From: Botrimarina mediterranea | GTDB lineage: Bacteria > Planctomycetota > Planctomycetia > Pirellulales > Lacipirellulaceae | Reading direction: 5' to 3' | NCBI RefSeq assembly: GCF_007753265.1 | Contig: NZ_CP036349.1 | Location: 4,311,363 to 4,375,362 of the forward strand | DNA: 64,000 nt | Shown: piece after piece, positions 1-9,928 of the stretch | How positions within the stretch are numbered: the stretch's first letter is position 1 | How the letters are laid out: each line of letters opens with the position of its first letter | Program-made: the position numbers and the translations under genes | Notes under the pieces: generated by a model | Databases searched by the model: none | What the model was told of the DNA's origin: nothing | What the model saw: the letters and a program-made list of their open reading frames with translations, nothing else

Positions 1-2283
1 GTATGAAAGCACCCGTGAGAATCCCTCCGCGCGATTTCGGTAACCGACCCCCCGCAACTCCACCTTCGTCGGGTCCGCTACTAGCTGGTCGTCTCCCGCC
101 GAATCGTACAGCACCGCTTGGTCGTTACCGCCTCCACCTGTAACGACGGTGTAGTCAATGTTTGACGAACTTGCGGAATAACCGGCGCCTGAGATCGAGC
201 CCCCGGCGCTATTTAGTGTTGCGGCATCGTCACCCACGCCGCCGTTGAGATCCACGCGGTCATACCCACCCACACCTCCGTCCAGCTGAAAGGCGCCGGC
301 ATGAGAACTGGCTATTGTGTAGGTAACACTATTCAAACTTACCGAGTGCGAACCGCCGCCAGCGCTAAACGACAGGGAGTCATCCCCCCCCGTCCCCACC
401 AACGTCGCTACGCCGCCGCTTACTGTCAACGCGTTCGTCATCCGCAGGTTGTAGTCCGCCGAGTTCCCAGTCAGTCGGAGGTAGAGCGTTTCCCCCGCAG
501 TGACTTGCACGTCGGCCCTCGTTCCGTCGGCGGCGAGGGCGCCCATCTGGGCGTCGTAGATCGCGACCGTCGCCGCGCCGCTCTGGGCGATTGTCTCGGC
601 GGTGAAGTAGCCCGTGCGGCCGGCAGTGACTTGGTACCAGGTCTCGCCGTTGACGGAGAGACCGGTGCGGGTTTCTTGTGGGCCGATCGAGCCCCACTCG
701 ACCGCCGCGAAACTCGCTTCGAGATCAACGGAGAGGTCGTAGTAGCCGAGGCCGTCGGAGGTTGCGAGGGAGAACGTGTACGTCTGCCCGGCGACGACAT
801 CGATGACGCACTCGCCCGCTTGATTGACCGTCCAGCTGTTCGCACCCCACACATTCCATTGAGCGGCCAACTCGTGCGACTGCGTCGCGCTGATCGTCAC
901 GGTCCCAGAGGCGCCGGCGACGAACTTGAACGTGTCGGCGTCGTCAAGCGTGCTGATGACGCCGCTCAGGTTCGCTAGGGGCGTCGCGCCCGAGTCGTTG
1001 ATCGTTCCCAGGTTGTAGGCGTTTACCTGCGACGAGGTGAAGTCGTCGGCGGGCATCAGGGCGTCGATCGCCGCGAAGAGGTTGAGCCGTTTGAAGTTGG
1101 TTGAGGTGGCCGAATCGTAGAACGTGTCGGCCGTCGCCATCATGTGGTTGTAAATGTCCCACTGGTCGATTCCGGTCTGGCCGACGAACTCCATCGCCTG
1201 GCGGATCAACACGCTCGCGCCGGCGACGTACGGCGCCGCCATGCTGGTGCCCGACATACTCAGCCAATCGTCGTCGATTGTGTCGGCGTCGTTGGCGGCG
1301 TAGTCGGGGACGGTGCTGGTGATGTATCGGCCCGGCGCGGCGATGGCGTTCTCAGCGCGCTGGCTGAAGTAGCTGAGCTGTCCGTTGCCGTCGGTCGCCA
1401 TTACGGGGACGACGTGATCGCTGGCCGCTGGGTAGCTGAGGCCCTTGGTGTTGTAGTTCGTGAAACTATTGCCGGCCGATACGGAGATAAAAATCCCTAC
1501 CGACTCCAGCTGGGCGAACTCGTTCTCGAGCATTGCCCAGGCGGGGTTGCTCATCGAGTTCCATTCGGTTCCCAGTGAGAGGTTGACCGCCGTGATCGGG
1601 TTGGCGTAGCTGTTGCGGTTGTCATAGGTCCATTGGAGAGCCTGCTCGACCCAGTGGAAGTATCCATTACCGGCGTCGTCGAAGACGCGCAGGCCCACCA
1701 AGTCGACTCCCGTCGAAACGCCCGAATGGTTGCCGGCTCCCTGAGCGCCGATAATGCCAGCAACGTGCGTACCGTGGGCCGATTTGGGGCCCTGGTCGTC
1801 GTAGAAGTTGGCGTCGTTTTCGGTGAAGTCCCAACCCCCGACAACCTTGTAGTTCGCGCCGACGCCGCCCCCCAACGCATTATGGCTGTAGGCGATGCCG
1901 GTATCGATCACCGCGACGGTCTGCCCGACGCCGGTGAAGCCATACTTGGCGAGGACGTCGTCTTGGCCGGTCTGCTGATTCGCTTCGTGGAGCGTCTGCT
2001 CGATGCGTTGGCCAAGGTCGTCCTGCGTTTCGTTGAACAGCCCGTCGCCGGCCCAGAAGTCGGCGTCCGGGTCGTGCGCCGGCGCCGTCTCGACGAGCGC
2101 CCCTTGCACCAAGGAATAGTCGAGCGCGGGCGCGCTGTGCGTGGTCATCGCCGGGACGTCGTCGAGCATCGACAGCGAGCCATGCAAGCTCAACAACGGG
2201 TCGGCCGACATCACGACACGTGATTCGAGCGTCTCGGGCGAGCGTGTCTTCGTGACTTGGCGGCGGGGGGCTCGGCGGGCCAT
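1..2283 (-). CDS. Subtilisin-like (S8) surface protease with LEPR-type N-terminus, 3' end outside window
   Basis: Secreted or surface serine endopeptidase. The frame stays open from the ATG at 2283 to base 1, so at least 761 residues are present and the C-terminus is missing. The catalytic triad is visible: Asp in VIDTG (about residue 127), His in HGTHVAG (about 170) and Ser in SGTSMAAPY (about 347). Before it, an Arg-rich N-terminus leads to [14 protein letters not shown], which matches the 'LEPR-xLL' motif found at the start of large planctomycete surface proteins. That motif is the reason for choosing 2283 over the ATG at 2211. After the catalytic domain come all-beta, Gly/Asp/Thr-rich segments, probably beta-sandwich domains. 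No Shine-Dalgarno sequence is evident. It is divergent from pyrC. Family assignment is secure; the substrate is unknown. Confidence 0.9.
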   Translation of the reverse strand, partial: MARRAPRRQVTKTRSPETLESRVVMSADPLLSLHGSLSMLDDVPAMTTHSAPALDYSLVQGALVETAPAHDPDADFWAGDGLFNETQDDLGQRIEQTLHEANQQTGQDDVLAKYGFTGVGQTVAVIDTGIAYSHNALGGGVGANYKVVGGWDFTENDANFYDDQGPKSAHGTHVAGIIGAQGAGNHSGVSTGVDLVGLRVFDDAGNGYFHWVEQALQWTYDNRNSYANPITAVNLSLGTEWNSMSNPAWAMLENEFAQLESVGIFISVSAGNSFTNYNTKGLSYPAASDHVVPVMATDGNGQLSYFSQRAENAIAAPGRYITSTVPDYAANDADTIDDDWLSMSGTSMAAPYVAGASVLIRQAMEFVGQTGIDQWDIYNHMMATADTFYDSATSTNFKRLNLFAAIDALMPADDFTSSQVNAYNLGTINDSGATPLANLSGVISTLDDADTFKFVAGASGTVTISATQSHELAAQWNVWGANSWTVNQAGECVIDVVAGQTYTFSLATSDGLGYYDLSVDLEASFAAVEWGSIGPQETRTGLSVNGETWYQVTAGRTGYFTAETIAQSGAATVAIYDAQMGALAADGTRADVQVTAGETLYLRLTGNSADYNLRMTNALTVSGGVATLVGTGGDDSLSFSAGGGSHSVSLNSVTYTIASSHAGAFQLDGGVGGYDRVDLNGGVGDDAATLNSAGGSISGAGYSASSSNIDYTVVTGGGGNDQAVLYDSAGDDQLVADPTKVELRGVGYRNRAEGFSRVLSY

Positions 2284-2568
2284 GGCGGTGACGCGAGGAG
2301 GGGGCGTCGCCGGCCTTCGTGGCGCGGGCAACGCACAGCGGGAGGAGGTGGGTGGCGTGAAGCCGTGTCGGTGAGGAGGTTCAGCCCGGAAAGCCCGGGC
2401 CGTGAAAAGCCTAGGTCACGCAATCGATGCGGCCATCAATTACCAGCGGCGAACCCGCCCCTTGCCGACAACCGCCGAGGCGTGTTGCCGGAAAGCCACA
2501 AGGCCGGTCACAATCAGAGGCCCGACCGCAACGCCCTGCCCCATCCCTGTGTCGCCGCCAAGCAACCG

Positions 2569-3921
2569 ATGCGAATCCTCATCCGAAACGCCGCCACGAT
2601 GCTCCCCACCGGCCTCGAACGGGTGGATGTGGTCATCGAAGGGAGCAAGATCGCCGACATCGCCCCGGGCGCCGGCTTAGCGGTCGATGAAACAATCGAC
2701 GCCGCCGGGCTGCACCTCTTGCCGGGCGTCGTTGACGATCAGGTCCACTTCCGCGAACCGGGCCTGACGCACAAAGAGGACCTCGCCACCGCCAGCCGCG
2801 CGTGCGCTAAAGGGGGTGTTACTACCTTCCTCGAAATGCCCAACACCTTGCCGACAACGACCACCGTCGAGCGGCTGCACGAGAAGCTCGCTCTCGCGGC
2901 TAGCAAGTGCCTCGTCAACTACGGCTTCTACATCGGGGCGACGCCCACCAACGTTGAAGAGCTGAAGGCCGCGGAGCGGACGCCGGGCATCAAGGTCTTC
3001 ATCGGCTCCAGCACGGGCGACCTGCTGGTGGACGGGCAGGATGCCCTCGAGCAGATCTTCGCAGAGACGACGCTGCCGCTCACGGCCCACTGCGAAGACG
3101 AGACCACAGTCCGCGCAAACGCCGCCCGCATCGCCGGTACGGCCGACGTAGCGGACCACTCTCGCATCCGTGACCACGCCGCCGCCCGCATCGCCACGGC
3201 CCGAGCCATCGACCTCGCCGAGCGGCATAACCACCGATTCCACGTCTTGCACGTTTCGACGGGGGACGAAACCGACCTGATCCGCGCGGCGATCGGCCGC
3301 GGCCACGGGCTGATCACCGGCGAGGCTTGCCCACACCACCTGCTGTTCACGGTGGATGACTATGCCCGCTTGGGAACGCTGGTGCAGATGAACCCCTCGC
3401 TGAAAACGGCCGCCGACGCCGCCCGACTGTGGGACGCCCTGGCGGCCGGGACGCTCCAGGTGATCGCCACCGACCACGCCCCACACACCCTGGAGGAGAA
3501 GCGGAAGCCCTACCCGCAGTCCCCCTCGGGCCTGCCTGCGGTCGAAAACTCCCTGGCTTTGATGCTCAACGAGGCCCACCACGGCCGCTGTACGCTCCAG
3601 CAGGTCATCCACTGGATGTGCGACGCCCCAGCCCGGACCTGGGACCTGGTGGGCAAGGGCCGAATCGAGGTCGGCTACGACGCGGACCTCGTGCTGGTGG
3701 ACCTAGAGGCCCGCCACACCGTTCGCAACGCCGAACAAATCACAAAAAGTGGCTGGAGCCCCTGGGACGGCGTCGAACTTGTCGGCAGGCCGGTGCGCAC
3801 CATGATCCTGGGGAGGACGGTTTACGCGGAGGGTCGCTTCGACGACTCTGTACGGGGGGCCGAAGCCCGGTACGACCATGCCAGAGGCGGCTATTGGGCG
3901 ACCGGCGGAGGCAAGCCTTGA
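2569..3921 (+). CDS. pyrC: Dihydroorotase (type I, PyrC/AllB-like amidohydrolase)
   Basis: Predicted to cyclise N-carbamoyl-aspartate to dihydroorotate, the third step of pyrimidine synthesis, in the cytosol. The 450 residues match class I dihydroorotase length. The metal-site motifs are in order: [10 protein letters not shown] (about residue 60), EMPNTLP, AHCED (about 173), HVLHVST, and ATDHAPH near residue 300 with the catalytic Asp. The frame is open further upstream, but that part is Arg/Pro-rich low-complexity sequence. The ATG at 2569 begins the typical MRILIRNA strand, so it was chosen. The 285 bases before it, shared with the divergent protease, show no clear promoter. Related cyclic amidases such as allantoinase and hydantoinase are the alternative, but the FREPG motif favours dihydroorotase. 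Confidence 0.88.
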   Translation: MRILIRNAATMLPTGLERVDVVIEGSKIADIAPGAGLAVDETIDAAGLHLLPGVVDDQVHFREPGLTHKEDLATASRACAKGGVTTFLEMPNTLPTTTTVERLHEKLALAASKCLVNYGFYIGATPTNVEELKAAERTPGIKVFIGSSTGDLLVDGQDALEQIFAETTLPLTAHCEDETTVRANAARIAGTADVADHSRIRDHAAARIATARAIDLAERHNHRFHVLHVSTGDETDLIRAAIGRGHGLITGEACPHHLLFTVDDYARLGTLVQMNPSLKTAADAARLWDALAAGTLQVIATDHAPHTLEEKRKPYPQSPSGLPAVENSLALMLNEAHHGRCTLQQVIHWMCDAPARTWDLVGKGRIEVGYDADLVLVDLEARHTVRNAEQITKSGWSPWDGVELVGRPVRTMILGRTVYAEGRFDDSVRGAEARYDHARGGYWATGGGKP

Positions 3922-4080
3922 GGCACTCCCTGAGCGGCTGTCGTCGATAGGCCCAGCTGAGGAACGGAACAGACGGAACCTACGGAGCGGCTCGGGGTTG
4001 AACGCCCGACGGTCCTGCCAATCAAGCCGAAGCGGCGCTTGCTTCCTGGCGGTTCTGAATCCATACGATTAATTTCGCGT

Positions 4081-4824
4081 ATGACCGAAGAGCTCTGGTA
4101 CCTAAAGCAGTGCGACCTCTTCCGCCGACTCGGGCCGGAAGAGATCGCACGGCTTGAGCCGCTCTGCCGGTCACGGACCTTCCGCCGTGGCGAGCCGATC
4201 TACCTGCCCGCCGACGCCGCCGACGCCGCGATGGTCCTGGCCGAAGGCCGGGTAAAGATCGGCGCCCTCACCAGCGACGGCAAGCAGACCATCCTCGCCT
4301 TCATCGAGCCAGGCGAGCTGTTTGGCGAGCTGGAGGCTCTCGACGGCGGCCCCCGTGAGGAATTCGCCGAAGCGGCCGAGAAATCGACCGTCGTGCTCAT
4401 GCCAGCCGAAGTCCTGCGGCGGCTGATGGAAGCCGACCCGACGCTGGCTCTTGGCATCACGAAGTTGATCGGCCTCCGCCGCCGCCGGATCGAGCGGCGG
4501 CTCAAGTCGCTCCTCTTCCGCTCCAACCGTCAGCGGCTGGTGAGCCTGCTGCTAGAGCTCGCGGAACAGTACGGACAATCGTCAGACGACCCGCCGGGCG
4601 TGCGGCTAGGCATCAAGTTGTCGCACCAGGACATGGCCAGCGTGATCGGCAGCACCCGCGAAACCGTTACGGTTGTGCTGGGCGAACTCCAGAGCGAAGG
4701 CTTGGTCAGCATTGGCCGGCGGAAAATTGTTCTCGCCGACTTGTCGATGCTAGAAAAGGCAGCGGACGGGCCTCTGGAATCGAATCGGCCGGCCACTCCC
4801 CAAGAGACCGCGACCCCACAGTGA
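4081..4824 (+). CDS. Crp/Fnr-family transcriptional regulator
   Basis: DNA-binding regulator of 247 residues. The N-terminal half is a cyclic-nucleotide-binding-like beta-roll (about residues 10-125, with the FIEPGELFGELE turn typical of the family). It is followed by a long dimerisation helix and a winged helix-turn-helix (about 170-225) whose recognition region reads MASVIGSTRETVTVVLGELQ. There is no N-terminal Cys cluster, so it is not an Fnr-type iron-sulfur sensor; the effector is not evident. The ATG at 4081 starts the family-typical 'LWYLKQCDLFRRL' helix. A short AT-rich stretch lies just upstream. A small membrane protein follows 118 bases downstream. Confidence 0.88.
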   Translation: MTEELWYLKQCDLFRRLGPEEIARLEPLCRSRTFRRGEPIYLPADAADAAMVLAEGRVKIGALTSDGKQTILAFIEPGELFGELEALDGGPREEFAEAAEKSTVVLMPAEVLRRLMEADPTLALGITKLIGLRRRRIERRLKSLLFRSNRQRLVSLLLELAEQYGQSSDDPPGVRLGIKLSHQDMASVIGSTRETVTVVLGELQSEGLVSIGRRKIVLADLSMLEKAADGPLESNRPATPQETATPQ

Positions 4825-4942
4825 AGTGGATCACGGACCCCCAGGCTCCTATTGACCAATATTAAAGGCAGCAGGAAAGTTCGTCCCACAATGCAGGCGC
4901 GACGAGCGGGACAACCTGCTATCCTTCCCCCCGCAGACGACC

Positions 4943-5353
4943 ATGAGTACCCCCTTCCGCCCCGCCGATGAGTCGATTGACGACTGGGGGGCGTGCGCGC
5001 CGGGAACGCTCACGGGTCTAGGCCACAGCCTGCGGGCGAACCGCTCACGCCAGGCGACGACCCGAGTAGCGACCCGTCTGGCGAGCGTCGCCGCCGCTTC
5101 GGTGGCGGCCGTGGCGATCTTCGTGCTGACGCTTCAGCCGACCGAGACGCCAGCCGCTGCGACACGGATCAATTGCCGAGCCTGCAACGTGCTGATGCCG
5201 GCCTACTATCAGCAGCTCACGCAAAAAGACGCCGGCGCCCCGCCGATCAAGGCTGAGGAAGCCACCAAGATGACCGAGCACCTCCACCGCTGCGGCGGCT
5301 GCCGGCGCAAGTTCGAGACGAAGTACCCCGGTGCGCTGGCTTCGAATCTCTGA
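4943..5353 (+). CDS. Small membrane protein with C-terminal Cys/His cluster
   Basis: Unrecognised protein of 136 residues. About 55 N-terminal residues are followed by one hydrophobic segment (about residues 48-66, LASVAAASVAAVAIFVLTL). The distal domain carries CRAC and, 40 residues later, HRCGGC. The H-x-x-C-x-x-C arrangement resembles the zinc-binding anti-sigma (ZAS) motif, but no sigma factor is adjacent, so an anti-sigma role is only a guess. The order of the segments suggests a membrane-anchored zinc-binding domain. It lies downstream of the Crp/Fnr regulator in the same direction and might be co-transcribed. Confidence 0.6.
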   Translation: MSTPFRPADESIDDWGACAPGTLTGLGHSLRANRSRQATTRVATRLASVAAASVAAVAIFVLTLQPTETPAAATRINCRACNVLMPAYYQQLTQKDAGAPPIKAEEATKMTEHLHRCGGCRRKFETKYPGALASNL

Positions 5354-5488
5354 AGCGGCAAGAACCGGACGCTAACGCGTGCCGGCTGATCTTGGTGGCG
5401 CCTTATTATCAGCCGCGGGGCCTTAGCCCCCGGTTCGACCGCTATCCGGGCCTCCCACAGCATCGAGTCTCCCCGGTAAACTCAACCG

Positions 5489-6343
5489 GTGGACCTAACC
5501 TCACCCAACCGCGCGAACGCCCCCGTCGCCATCGTCACCGGCGCCGCCAGCGGGATCGGTCGGGCGATCGCCCTACGGCTGGCTGCGCTCGGCTACCGAT
5601 TGGTGCTCTGGGACCTCGACCATGAGGGTTTGCGTCACGTCCAGGCGTCGCTGCTTCCCTCTGAAAGCATTGAGCACGAGCTCGTCGTAGCCGACACGTC
5701 CGACGCCGACATGTGGGCGGGTTTCGCCTCCACGCTTCAGCACGACGGCGCGAGCGTCGCCCTCTTGGTGCAAGCCGCGGGCGTGTTAGTCGCCGGCCGG
5801 CTCGCCGACTGCAAGCCTGTCGATGTCGAGCGGCTGGTGAGCGTCAACCTCACCGGCGTCGTGCTCGGCGCGCAGGCGATGGCGCCGCTGCTCGCCGCTT
5901 CGCAAACCGCGGGGGGCGACGTGCCACTGCCGCGGGGCATGCTGAACATTGCCTCGATCTTCGCCACGGTCGCGCCACCGGGCTTCGCCGCCTACAACGC
6001 CGCCAAGGCGGGCGTCATCGCCCTCACCGAGACACTCAGCGGCGAGTGGGCGCCCGTGGGCCTGACGGCAACGGCCGTCCTGCCAGGCGTCACTCCAACG
6101 GGCCTCTTCACCCACGCCGCTTACGCCGACGATCGTTTCAGAGAGATGGTCCGTCGCCACGTCGGCGCCTCCGAGCTAACCGCGGACGCCGTCGCCGACG
6201 CCGCCCTGGTGGCCTACCGTCGCCGCAAACTCGTCGTCCCGATCGGCCGCCGCGCAACCCGCTACTACTGGCTCAAACGCTGGCTGCCCAAACTCGTGCT
6301 GCGCCGCGTCGCCGAGCAGGCGAACCGCGAACTGGAGAAGTGA
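5489..6343 (+). CDS. Short-chain dehydrogenase/reductase (SDR)
   Basis: NAD(P)-dependent oxidoreductase of 284 residues with a classical SDR layout. The Rossmann glycine motif TGAASGIG is near residue 18. The family NNAG motif is replaced by QAAG near residue 92. The catalytic Ser lies in IASIFATVAPPG and the YNAAK catalytic pair near residue 170. A basic C-terminal tail (RRATRYYWLKRWLPKLVLRR) could sit on the membrane. The start is a GTG at 5489; no internal ATG precedes the Rossmann strand. The substrate cannot be read from sequence. The stop codon abuts a large inverted repeat. Confidence 0.85.
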   Translation: MDLTSPNRANAPVAIVTGAASGIGRAIALRLAALGYRLVLWDLDHEGLRHVQASLLPSESIEHELVVADTSDADMWAGFASTLQHDGASVALLVQAAGVLVAGRLADCKPVDVERLVSVNLTGVVLGAQAMAPLLAASQTAGGDVPLPRGMLNIASIFATVAPPGFAAYNAAKAGVIALTETLSGEWAPVGLTATAVLPGVTPTGLFTHAAYADDRFREMVRRHVGASELTADAVADAALVAYRRRKLVVPIGRRATRYYWLKRWLPKLVLRRVAEQANRELEK

Positions 6344-6512
6344 GGAACCGCCAAGACGCCAAGAGCGCCAAGGCTCGCCAGGAAGAAAAACTAGACAGGA
6401 TCAACAGGATTCACAGGATAAGAAAGGTCCGTATTCAATCCTGTTAGTCCTGTCGATCCCGTCTAGAAAACTTCTTGGCGAGCCTTGGCGCTCTTGGCGT
6501 CTTGGCGGTTCC
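6344..6512. repeat. Large word-type inverted repeat (37-bp perfect arms)
   Basis: Outer arms 6344-6380 and 6476-6512 are perfect reverse complements over 37 bases. They consist of near-tandem copies of the word GCCAAGA/GCGCCAAG. An inner imperfect pair uses a second word, AACAGGATTCACAGGAT and its complement. The element starts on the base after the SDR stop codon and ends 58 bases before miaE. As RNA it would form one very long hairpin. There is no poly-T run, so a simple terminator is unlikely. Confidence 0.9.
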
Positions 6513-6570
6513 CCCTTGAAGCAGTTAAGCCTGTGGGCTGCAATTCGGAGCCACGCCCCCGAGAACTCCC

Positions 6571-7146
6571 ATGCTGCATCTGAAGAGCGAGACCGACGCC
6601 CGCTGGTTCGAGCAGGTCGATCAGGACCTCACCGCCGTCCTTATCGACCATGCCCACTGCGAGAAGAAGGCCGCCGGGACGGCGCTGAACTTGATGTTCG
6701 CCTACGTCGAGGACCTCGAGTTGTGCCGTGAGATGACCGAGATCGTCAACGAGGAACTGGAGCACTTCCACATGGTGGTCGAGCTGCTCGAGCGCCGCGG
6801 CGTACGGTTGCGTCGGCTGACGCCCAGCACTTACGGTCGCAAGCTCAACGACTTAGTCCGTAAGCAGGAGCCGGAGCGGGCCGTTGACCGTCTGCTCGTG
6901 GCGGGACTGATCGAGGCCCGGTCTTGCGAGCGGTTTAGCAAGCTGGCAGAGCATGTCGAAGACCAAGAGCTGGCCGAGTTCTACCGCAGCCTGTTCGAAT
7001 CCGAGGCCCGCCACCACACGACCTACACCCGCTTGGCGAAGCACTTCGCCCCCGCCGAAGAGGTAATGCAGCGGCTGGACGAGCTAGCAATCCTAGAGGC
7101 GGAGATCCTCGCTGCTAGCGAGGATCCGCCACGGATGCACAGCTAA
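6571..7146 (+). CDS. miaE: tRNA-(ms2io6A37)-hydroxylase, MiaE
   Basis: Diiron monooxygenase predicted to hydroxylate the isopentenyl group of ms2i6A37 in tRNAs reading UNN codons. The 191-residue length is normal for the family. The four-helix-bundle ligands are visible: D-HAHCEKKAAG (about residues 26-35), NEELEHFHMV (about 69-78), EARSCERF, and ESEARHHTTYTRLAK with its E-x-x-x-H-H pair near 150. The ATG at 6571 directly precedes the first helix. It stands alone between two palindromic repeats, so it is probably monocistronic. Confidence 0.88.
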   Translation: MLHLKSETDARWFEQVDQDLTAVLIDHAHCEKKAAGTALNLMFAYVEDLELCREMTEIVNEELEHFHMVVELLERRGVRLRRLTPSTYGRKLNDLVRKQEPERAVDRLLVAGLIEARSCERFSKLAEHVEDQELAEFYRSLFESEARHHTTYTRLAKHFAPAEEVMQRLDELAILEAEILAASEDPPRMHS

Positions 7147-7170
7147 AAACTCTGCCCTGCGAGTGTCCGG

Positions 7171-7240
7171 GAGCCCACGACGCCAGTCGTGGGAGTGCTC
7201 CGAGCTCCCAATTCTCTCCCACGACTCGTGTCGTGGGCTC
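7171..7240. repeat. Inverted repeat with 25-base arms (CACGAC/GTCGTG words)
   Basis: Arms 7171-7195 and 7216-7240 match at 23 of 25 positions as reverse complements. Each arm is itself internally palindromic (CCCACGAC...GTCGTGGG), so a cruciform or multi-branched hairpin is possible. It lies 24 bases after miaE in a 307-base gap. The remainder of that gap, to 7453, shows no gene. Confidence 0.85.
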
Positions 7241-7453
7241 ACAGGCGGATGTGATGGCGCCGCAACCCGTTGCTATCACCGGGGTTGGAGGGCCTTCTCT
7301 AAATCCTCACGAAACTTTAACGGGGTATCCACCGCAGACACGCAAAGGCGTAACATAGAGGCCCGATAACATTGAACGTGCGACACGCCGCCAACGGGCC
7401 GCTTAGCGTCACGCCGCCCGGAAGCCGCCTTGCCCCGACGGGTTGAACTCCGC

Positions 7454-8371
7454 ATGTTCCTAGAATCCGGCTGCGATTCAGCGACCGCCGTGCTCGAGGC
7501 CCCCGCCCCGGTCCGCCCGGCGCCGCGACCCCCGGTCGTCCGCCCGGATAGCGTCCGACCCCACCGACCCGAGAACCGCCGCGTGGTTCGCTCCCTGTTC
7601 ATCAGCGACATCCACCTCGGCTGCCGCCACTCGCAGGCCGCCGCCCTGGTCGAGTTGCTGGAACGGTACGAACCGCAGAAGCTCTACATCGTCGGCGACT
7701 TCATCGACGGCTGGAAACTCAAGAACCGCTGGCGTTGGCGCCCAGAGTACGACGCCGTACTCCGCTGCCTGATGGGCTTCAAACGCCGTGGCGTCGAGCT
7801 GTTCTACACGCCCGGCAACCACGACAACTTCCTGCGCGGCTTCCTGGCCAATTTCGGCGTCATCGATATCCAGGATCGCTTTGTCCATACCGCCGCCGAC
7901 GGCCGGCGGTACGTCGTCACGCACGGCGACCAGTTCGACCGCATCGAGCAGTCGGCCCAGTGGTTGTCGCTCGTCGGCTCCTACGCGTACGACGTGCTGC
8001 TGACCGCCAATTGGTTCGGCAACCGCCTGCGGGGCAAGAAGCACAACCCCTACGCGTTCTGTGGCGGCATCAAGGCGCGGGTCAAACGCCTCGTCACGCA
8101 CGTCAGCGAGTTTGAGCAACAACTCGTGACCGACGCCCGCCAGTCGGATTGTGACGGGATCATCTGTGGCCACATCCACGTTCCCAGGATCGACTCGTTC
8201 GAGGACGTGACCTACCTGAACACGGGCGACTGGGTCGAGAACTGCTCGGCCCTCATCGAGAATGCTGACGGTTCGTTCGAGCTGGTGCGATGCGACGGTC
8301 AGGTGATCGACCGGCTGCCAGCCCGTCCGACCCCGTCGCTGCCGCAGCGTCCGATGGCCGGCGCTTGCTGA
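7454..8371 (+). CDS. LpxH-like metallophosphoesterase (UDP-2,3-diacylglucosamine diphosphatase family)
   Basis: Calcineurin-type phosphoesterase of 305 residues. After about 45 Pro/Arg-rich residues the metal-site motifs run SDIHLG, VGDFIDGW, PGNHDN, THGDQFD and GHIHVPR, in the order of the COG2908/LpxH family. In that family the reaction releases lipid X in lipid A synthesis, but many planctomycete members are uncharacterised, so the exact substrate is uncertain. An in-frame TTG at 7430 could extend it by eight residues; the ATG at 7454 is preferred. The following gene pair makes a membrane lipid, which fits an envelope-lipid neighbourhood. Confidence 0.82.
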   Translation: MFLESGCDSATAVLEAPAPVRPAPRPPVVRPDSVRPHRPENRRVVRSLFISDIHLGCRHSQAAALVELLERYEPQKLYIVGDFIDGWKLKNRWRWRPEYDAVLRCLMGFKRRGVELFYTPGNHDNFLRGFLANFGVIDIQDRFVHTAADGRRYVVTHGDQFDRIEQSAQWLSLVGSYAYDVLLTANWFGNRLRGKKHNPYAFCGGIKARVKRLVTHVSEFEQQLVTDARQSDCDGIICGHIHVPRIDSFEDVTYLNTGDWVENCSALIENADGSFELVRCDGQVIDRLPARPTPSLPQRPMAGAC

Positions 8372-8548
8372 GTCCCCAGCACCGATCCAACTTGCGGGTT
8401 CTGCACGCTCGGCCGGCGCAAATCCCCCGAACTATGCGGCCTTCCGCAGGCCAGCATCTTTCCAATCCGGGCTAACTCGCGTACGTTGATGACTTCGCGC
8501 CGGGCCAGGCATTGCCCCGCGCCGTCACGGCGTCATTGAGGACCCCCG

Positions 8549-9928
8549 ATGCTGGCCACCCACATTAGCCGAGCTTTCTTCAAGCTCTGCCACGGGAATC
8601 AACTGGTCTACAACACTTGCTGGGAAGACCCGCGGCTCGACCGCGTCGCCCTGCAGCTTGGCGAAGGCGACCGACTGATTGTTATCACCTCCGCGGGCTG
8701 CAACGCGCTGGACTACGCGCTCGACGGCCCGGCGCGGATCGACACGGTCGACGTCAACCCGCGTCAGAACGCGCTGCTTGACCTCAAGCTCGCCGGCATC
8801 CGCACGCTTAGCTACGAGCAGTTCTTCGACCTCTTCGGTCGTGGCAAGACCGATAACTGGGAGGCCGTCTATACCGACGCCATCCGCGCCGAGCTCCCCG
8901 AGGCGAGCCGCCAGTTCTGGGACAAGCACGGCAAGTTCTTCCTCGGACAAGGCCGGCGCCCGAGCTTCTACTTCCGCGGCACCGCGGGCATGTTCGCCTC
9001 GTGGATCAACTGGTACATCAACCGCTACGCCAAGGTCCGCGACGACATCGAAGCCCTGTTGGCCGCCGACACGGTCGAACAGCAAAGAGAGATCTACGAG
9101 AGCCGCGTGAAGCCCGCCTTCTGGGGCCCGTACATCAAGTGGTTCATGCGGCGTGACGCGGCGCTGTCGCTGTTGGGAGTGCCCCGCGCGCAGCGGAAGC
9201 AGCTCGAGCGCTACTACCCCGGCGGCATCGCCAAGTTTGTCGAAGACAGCCTCGACACGGTGTTCAGCGAGCTGCCGCTCAAGGACAACTACTTCTGGCG
9301 CGTCTACCTGACGGGCGAGTACACCAAGGAGTGCTGCCCCGAGTACCTGAAGGAAGAGAACTTCGCTCGCCTGAAGGGGACGAACGGCCAGCCCGGCCTT
9401 GCCGAGCGCGTCCATACGCACACGACAACGATCCTCGACCACCTCAAGGGCGCCGACTGCAACTACTCGCACTTCGTGCTGCTCGACCACATGGACTGGA
9501 TGGCCGAGCACATGCGCGACGTGCTCGGTCTCCAGTGGCAAGAGATCATCGACCGATCGGACGACGATGCGAAGTACCTGTGGCGTAGCGCCGCGGTGAT
9601 TTGCGAGTTCGTCGATCCGATCACCGTCAATGTCGGCGGCAAGACGCGGCGCCTCGGCGACATCCTCGAATACAACCGTGAGCTCGCCGACGAACTCCAC
9701 CAAGTGGACCGCGTCCACACCTACGGCGGCTTCTCGATCGCAACGCTGCGTCGCGATGGCGTGTCGGCCGAGGCGGCCGCGGCTGCGCAGGGCGCCGGAG
9801 TCCTCGGTTACGCCGCCGGCGGCCGAGCCAACAAGAAAACCAACCGAACAACGGGGACGGCGGCCGATGGGGGCGCTCAGTCAGCTAAAAACGCTGTATC
9901 ACCTGACGCTCTCGCCCATTCGCGGTGA
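8549..9928 (+). CDS. btaA: BtaA: SAM:diacylglycerol 3-amino-3-carboxypropyltransferase (DUF3419)
   Basis: First enzyme of betaine-lipid (DGTS) synthesis: it moves the aminocarboxypropyl group of SAM onto diacylglycerol to give diacylglyceryl-homoserine, probably at the inner membrane. The 459 residues match DUF3419. Visible hallmarks are VYNTCWEDPRLD near residue 25, the SAM-site ITSAGCNALDYALDG (about 47-61), VDVNPRQNALLDLKL, and the C-terminal LLDHMDWM segment. The low-complexity C-terminal tail (Ala/Thr-rich) overlaps the start of btaB by 62 bases in another frame, so the two are translationally coupled. Identification also rests on the adjacent btaB. Confidence 0.87.
   Translation: MLATHISRAFFKLCHGNQLVYNTCWEDPRLDRVALQLGEGDRLIVITSAGCNALDYALDGPARIDTVDVNPRQNALLDLKLAGIRTLSYEQFFDLFGRGKTDNWEAVYTDAIRAELPEASRQFWDKHGKFFLGQGRRPSFYFRGTAGMFASWINWYINRYAKVRDDIEALLAADTVEQQREIYESRVKPAFWGPYIKWFMRRDAALSLLGVPRAQRKQLERYYPGGIAKFVEDSLDTVFSELPLKDNYFWRVYLTGEYTKECCPEYLKEENFARLKGTNGQPGLAERVHTHTTTILDHLKGADCNYSHFVLLDHMDWMAEHMRDVLGLQWQEIIDRSDDDAKYLWRSAAVICEFVDPITVNVGGKTRRLGDILEYNRELADELHQVDRVHTYGGFSIATLRRDGVSAEAAAAAQGAGVLGYAAGGRANKKTNRTTGTAADGGAQSAKNAVSPDALAHSR

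Noticed and set aside
2401-2690. Short overlapping plus-strand frames before pyrC
   Set aside because: They are Arg/Pro-rich out-of-frame readings of the pyrC 5' region with no supporting signal.
6344-6512. Interpretation of the palindromes as CRISPR repeats or insertion sequences
   Set aside because: There are no regularly spaced direct repeats with unique spacers, no transposase, and the words differ from site to site.
8525-9718. A 397-codon minus-strand frame opposite btaA
   Set aside because: btaA matches DUF3419 throughout; the antisense frame shows only Val/Glu/Leu-rich composition and no motif.
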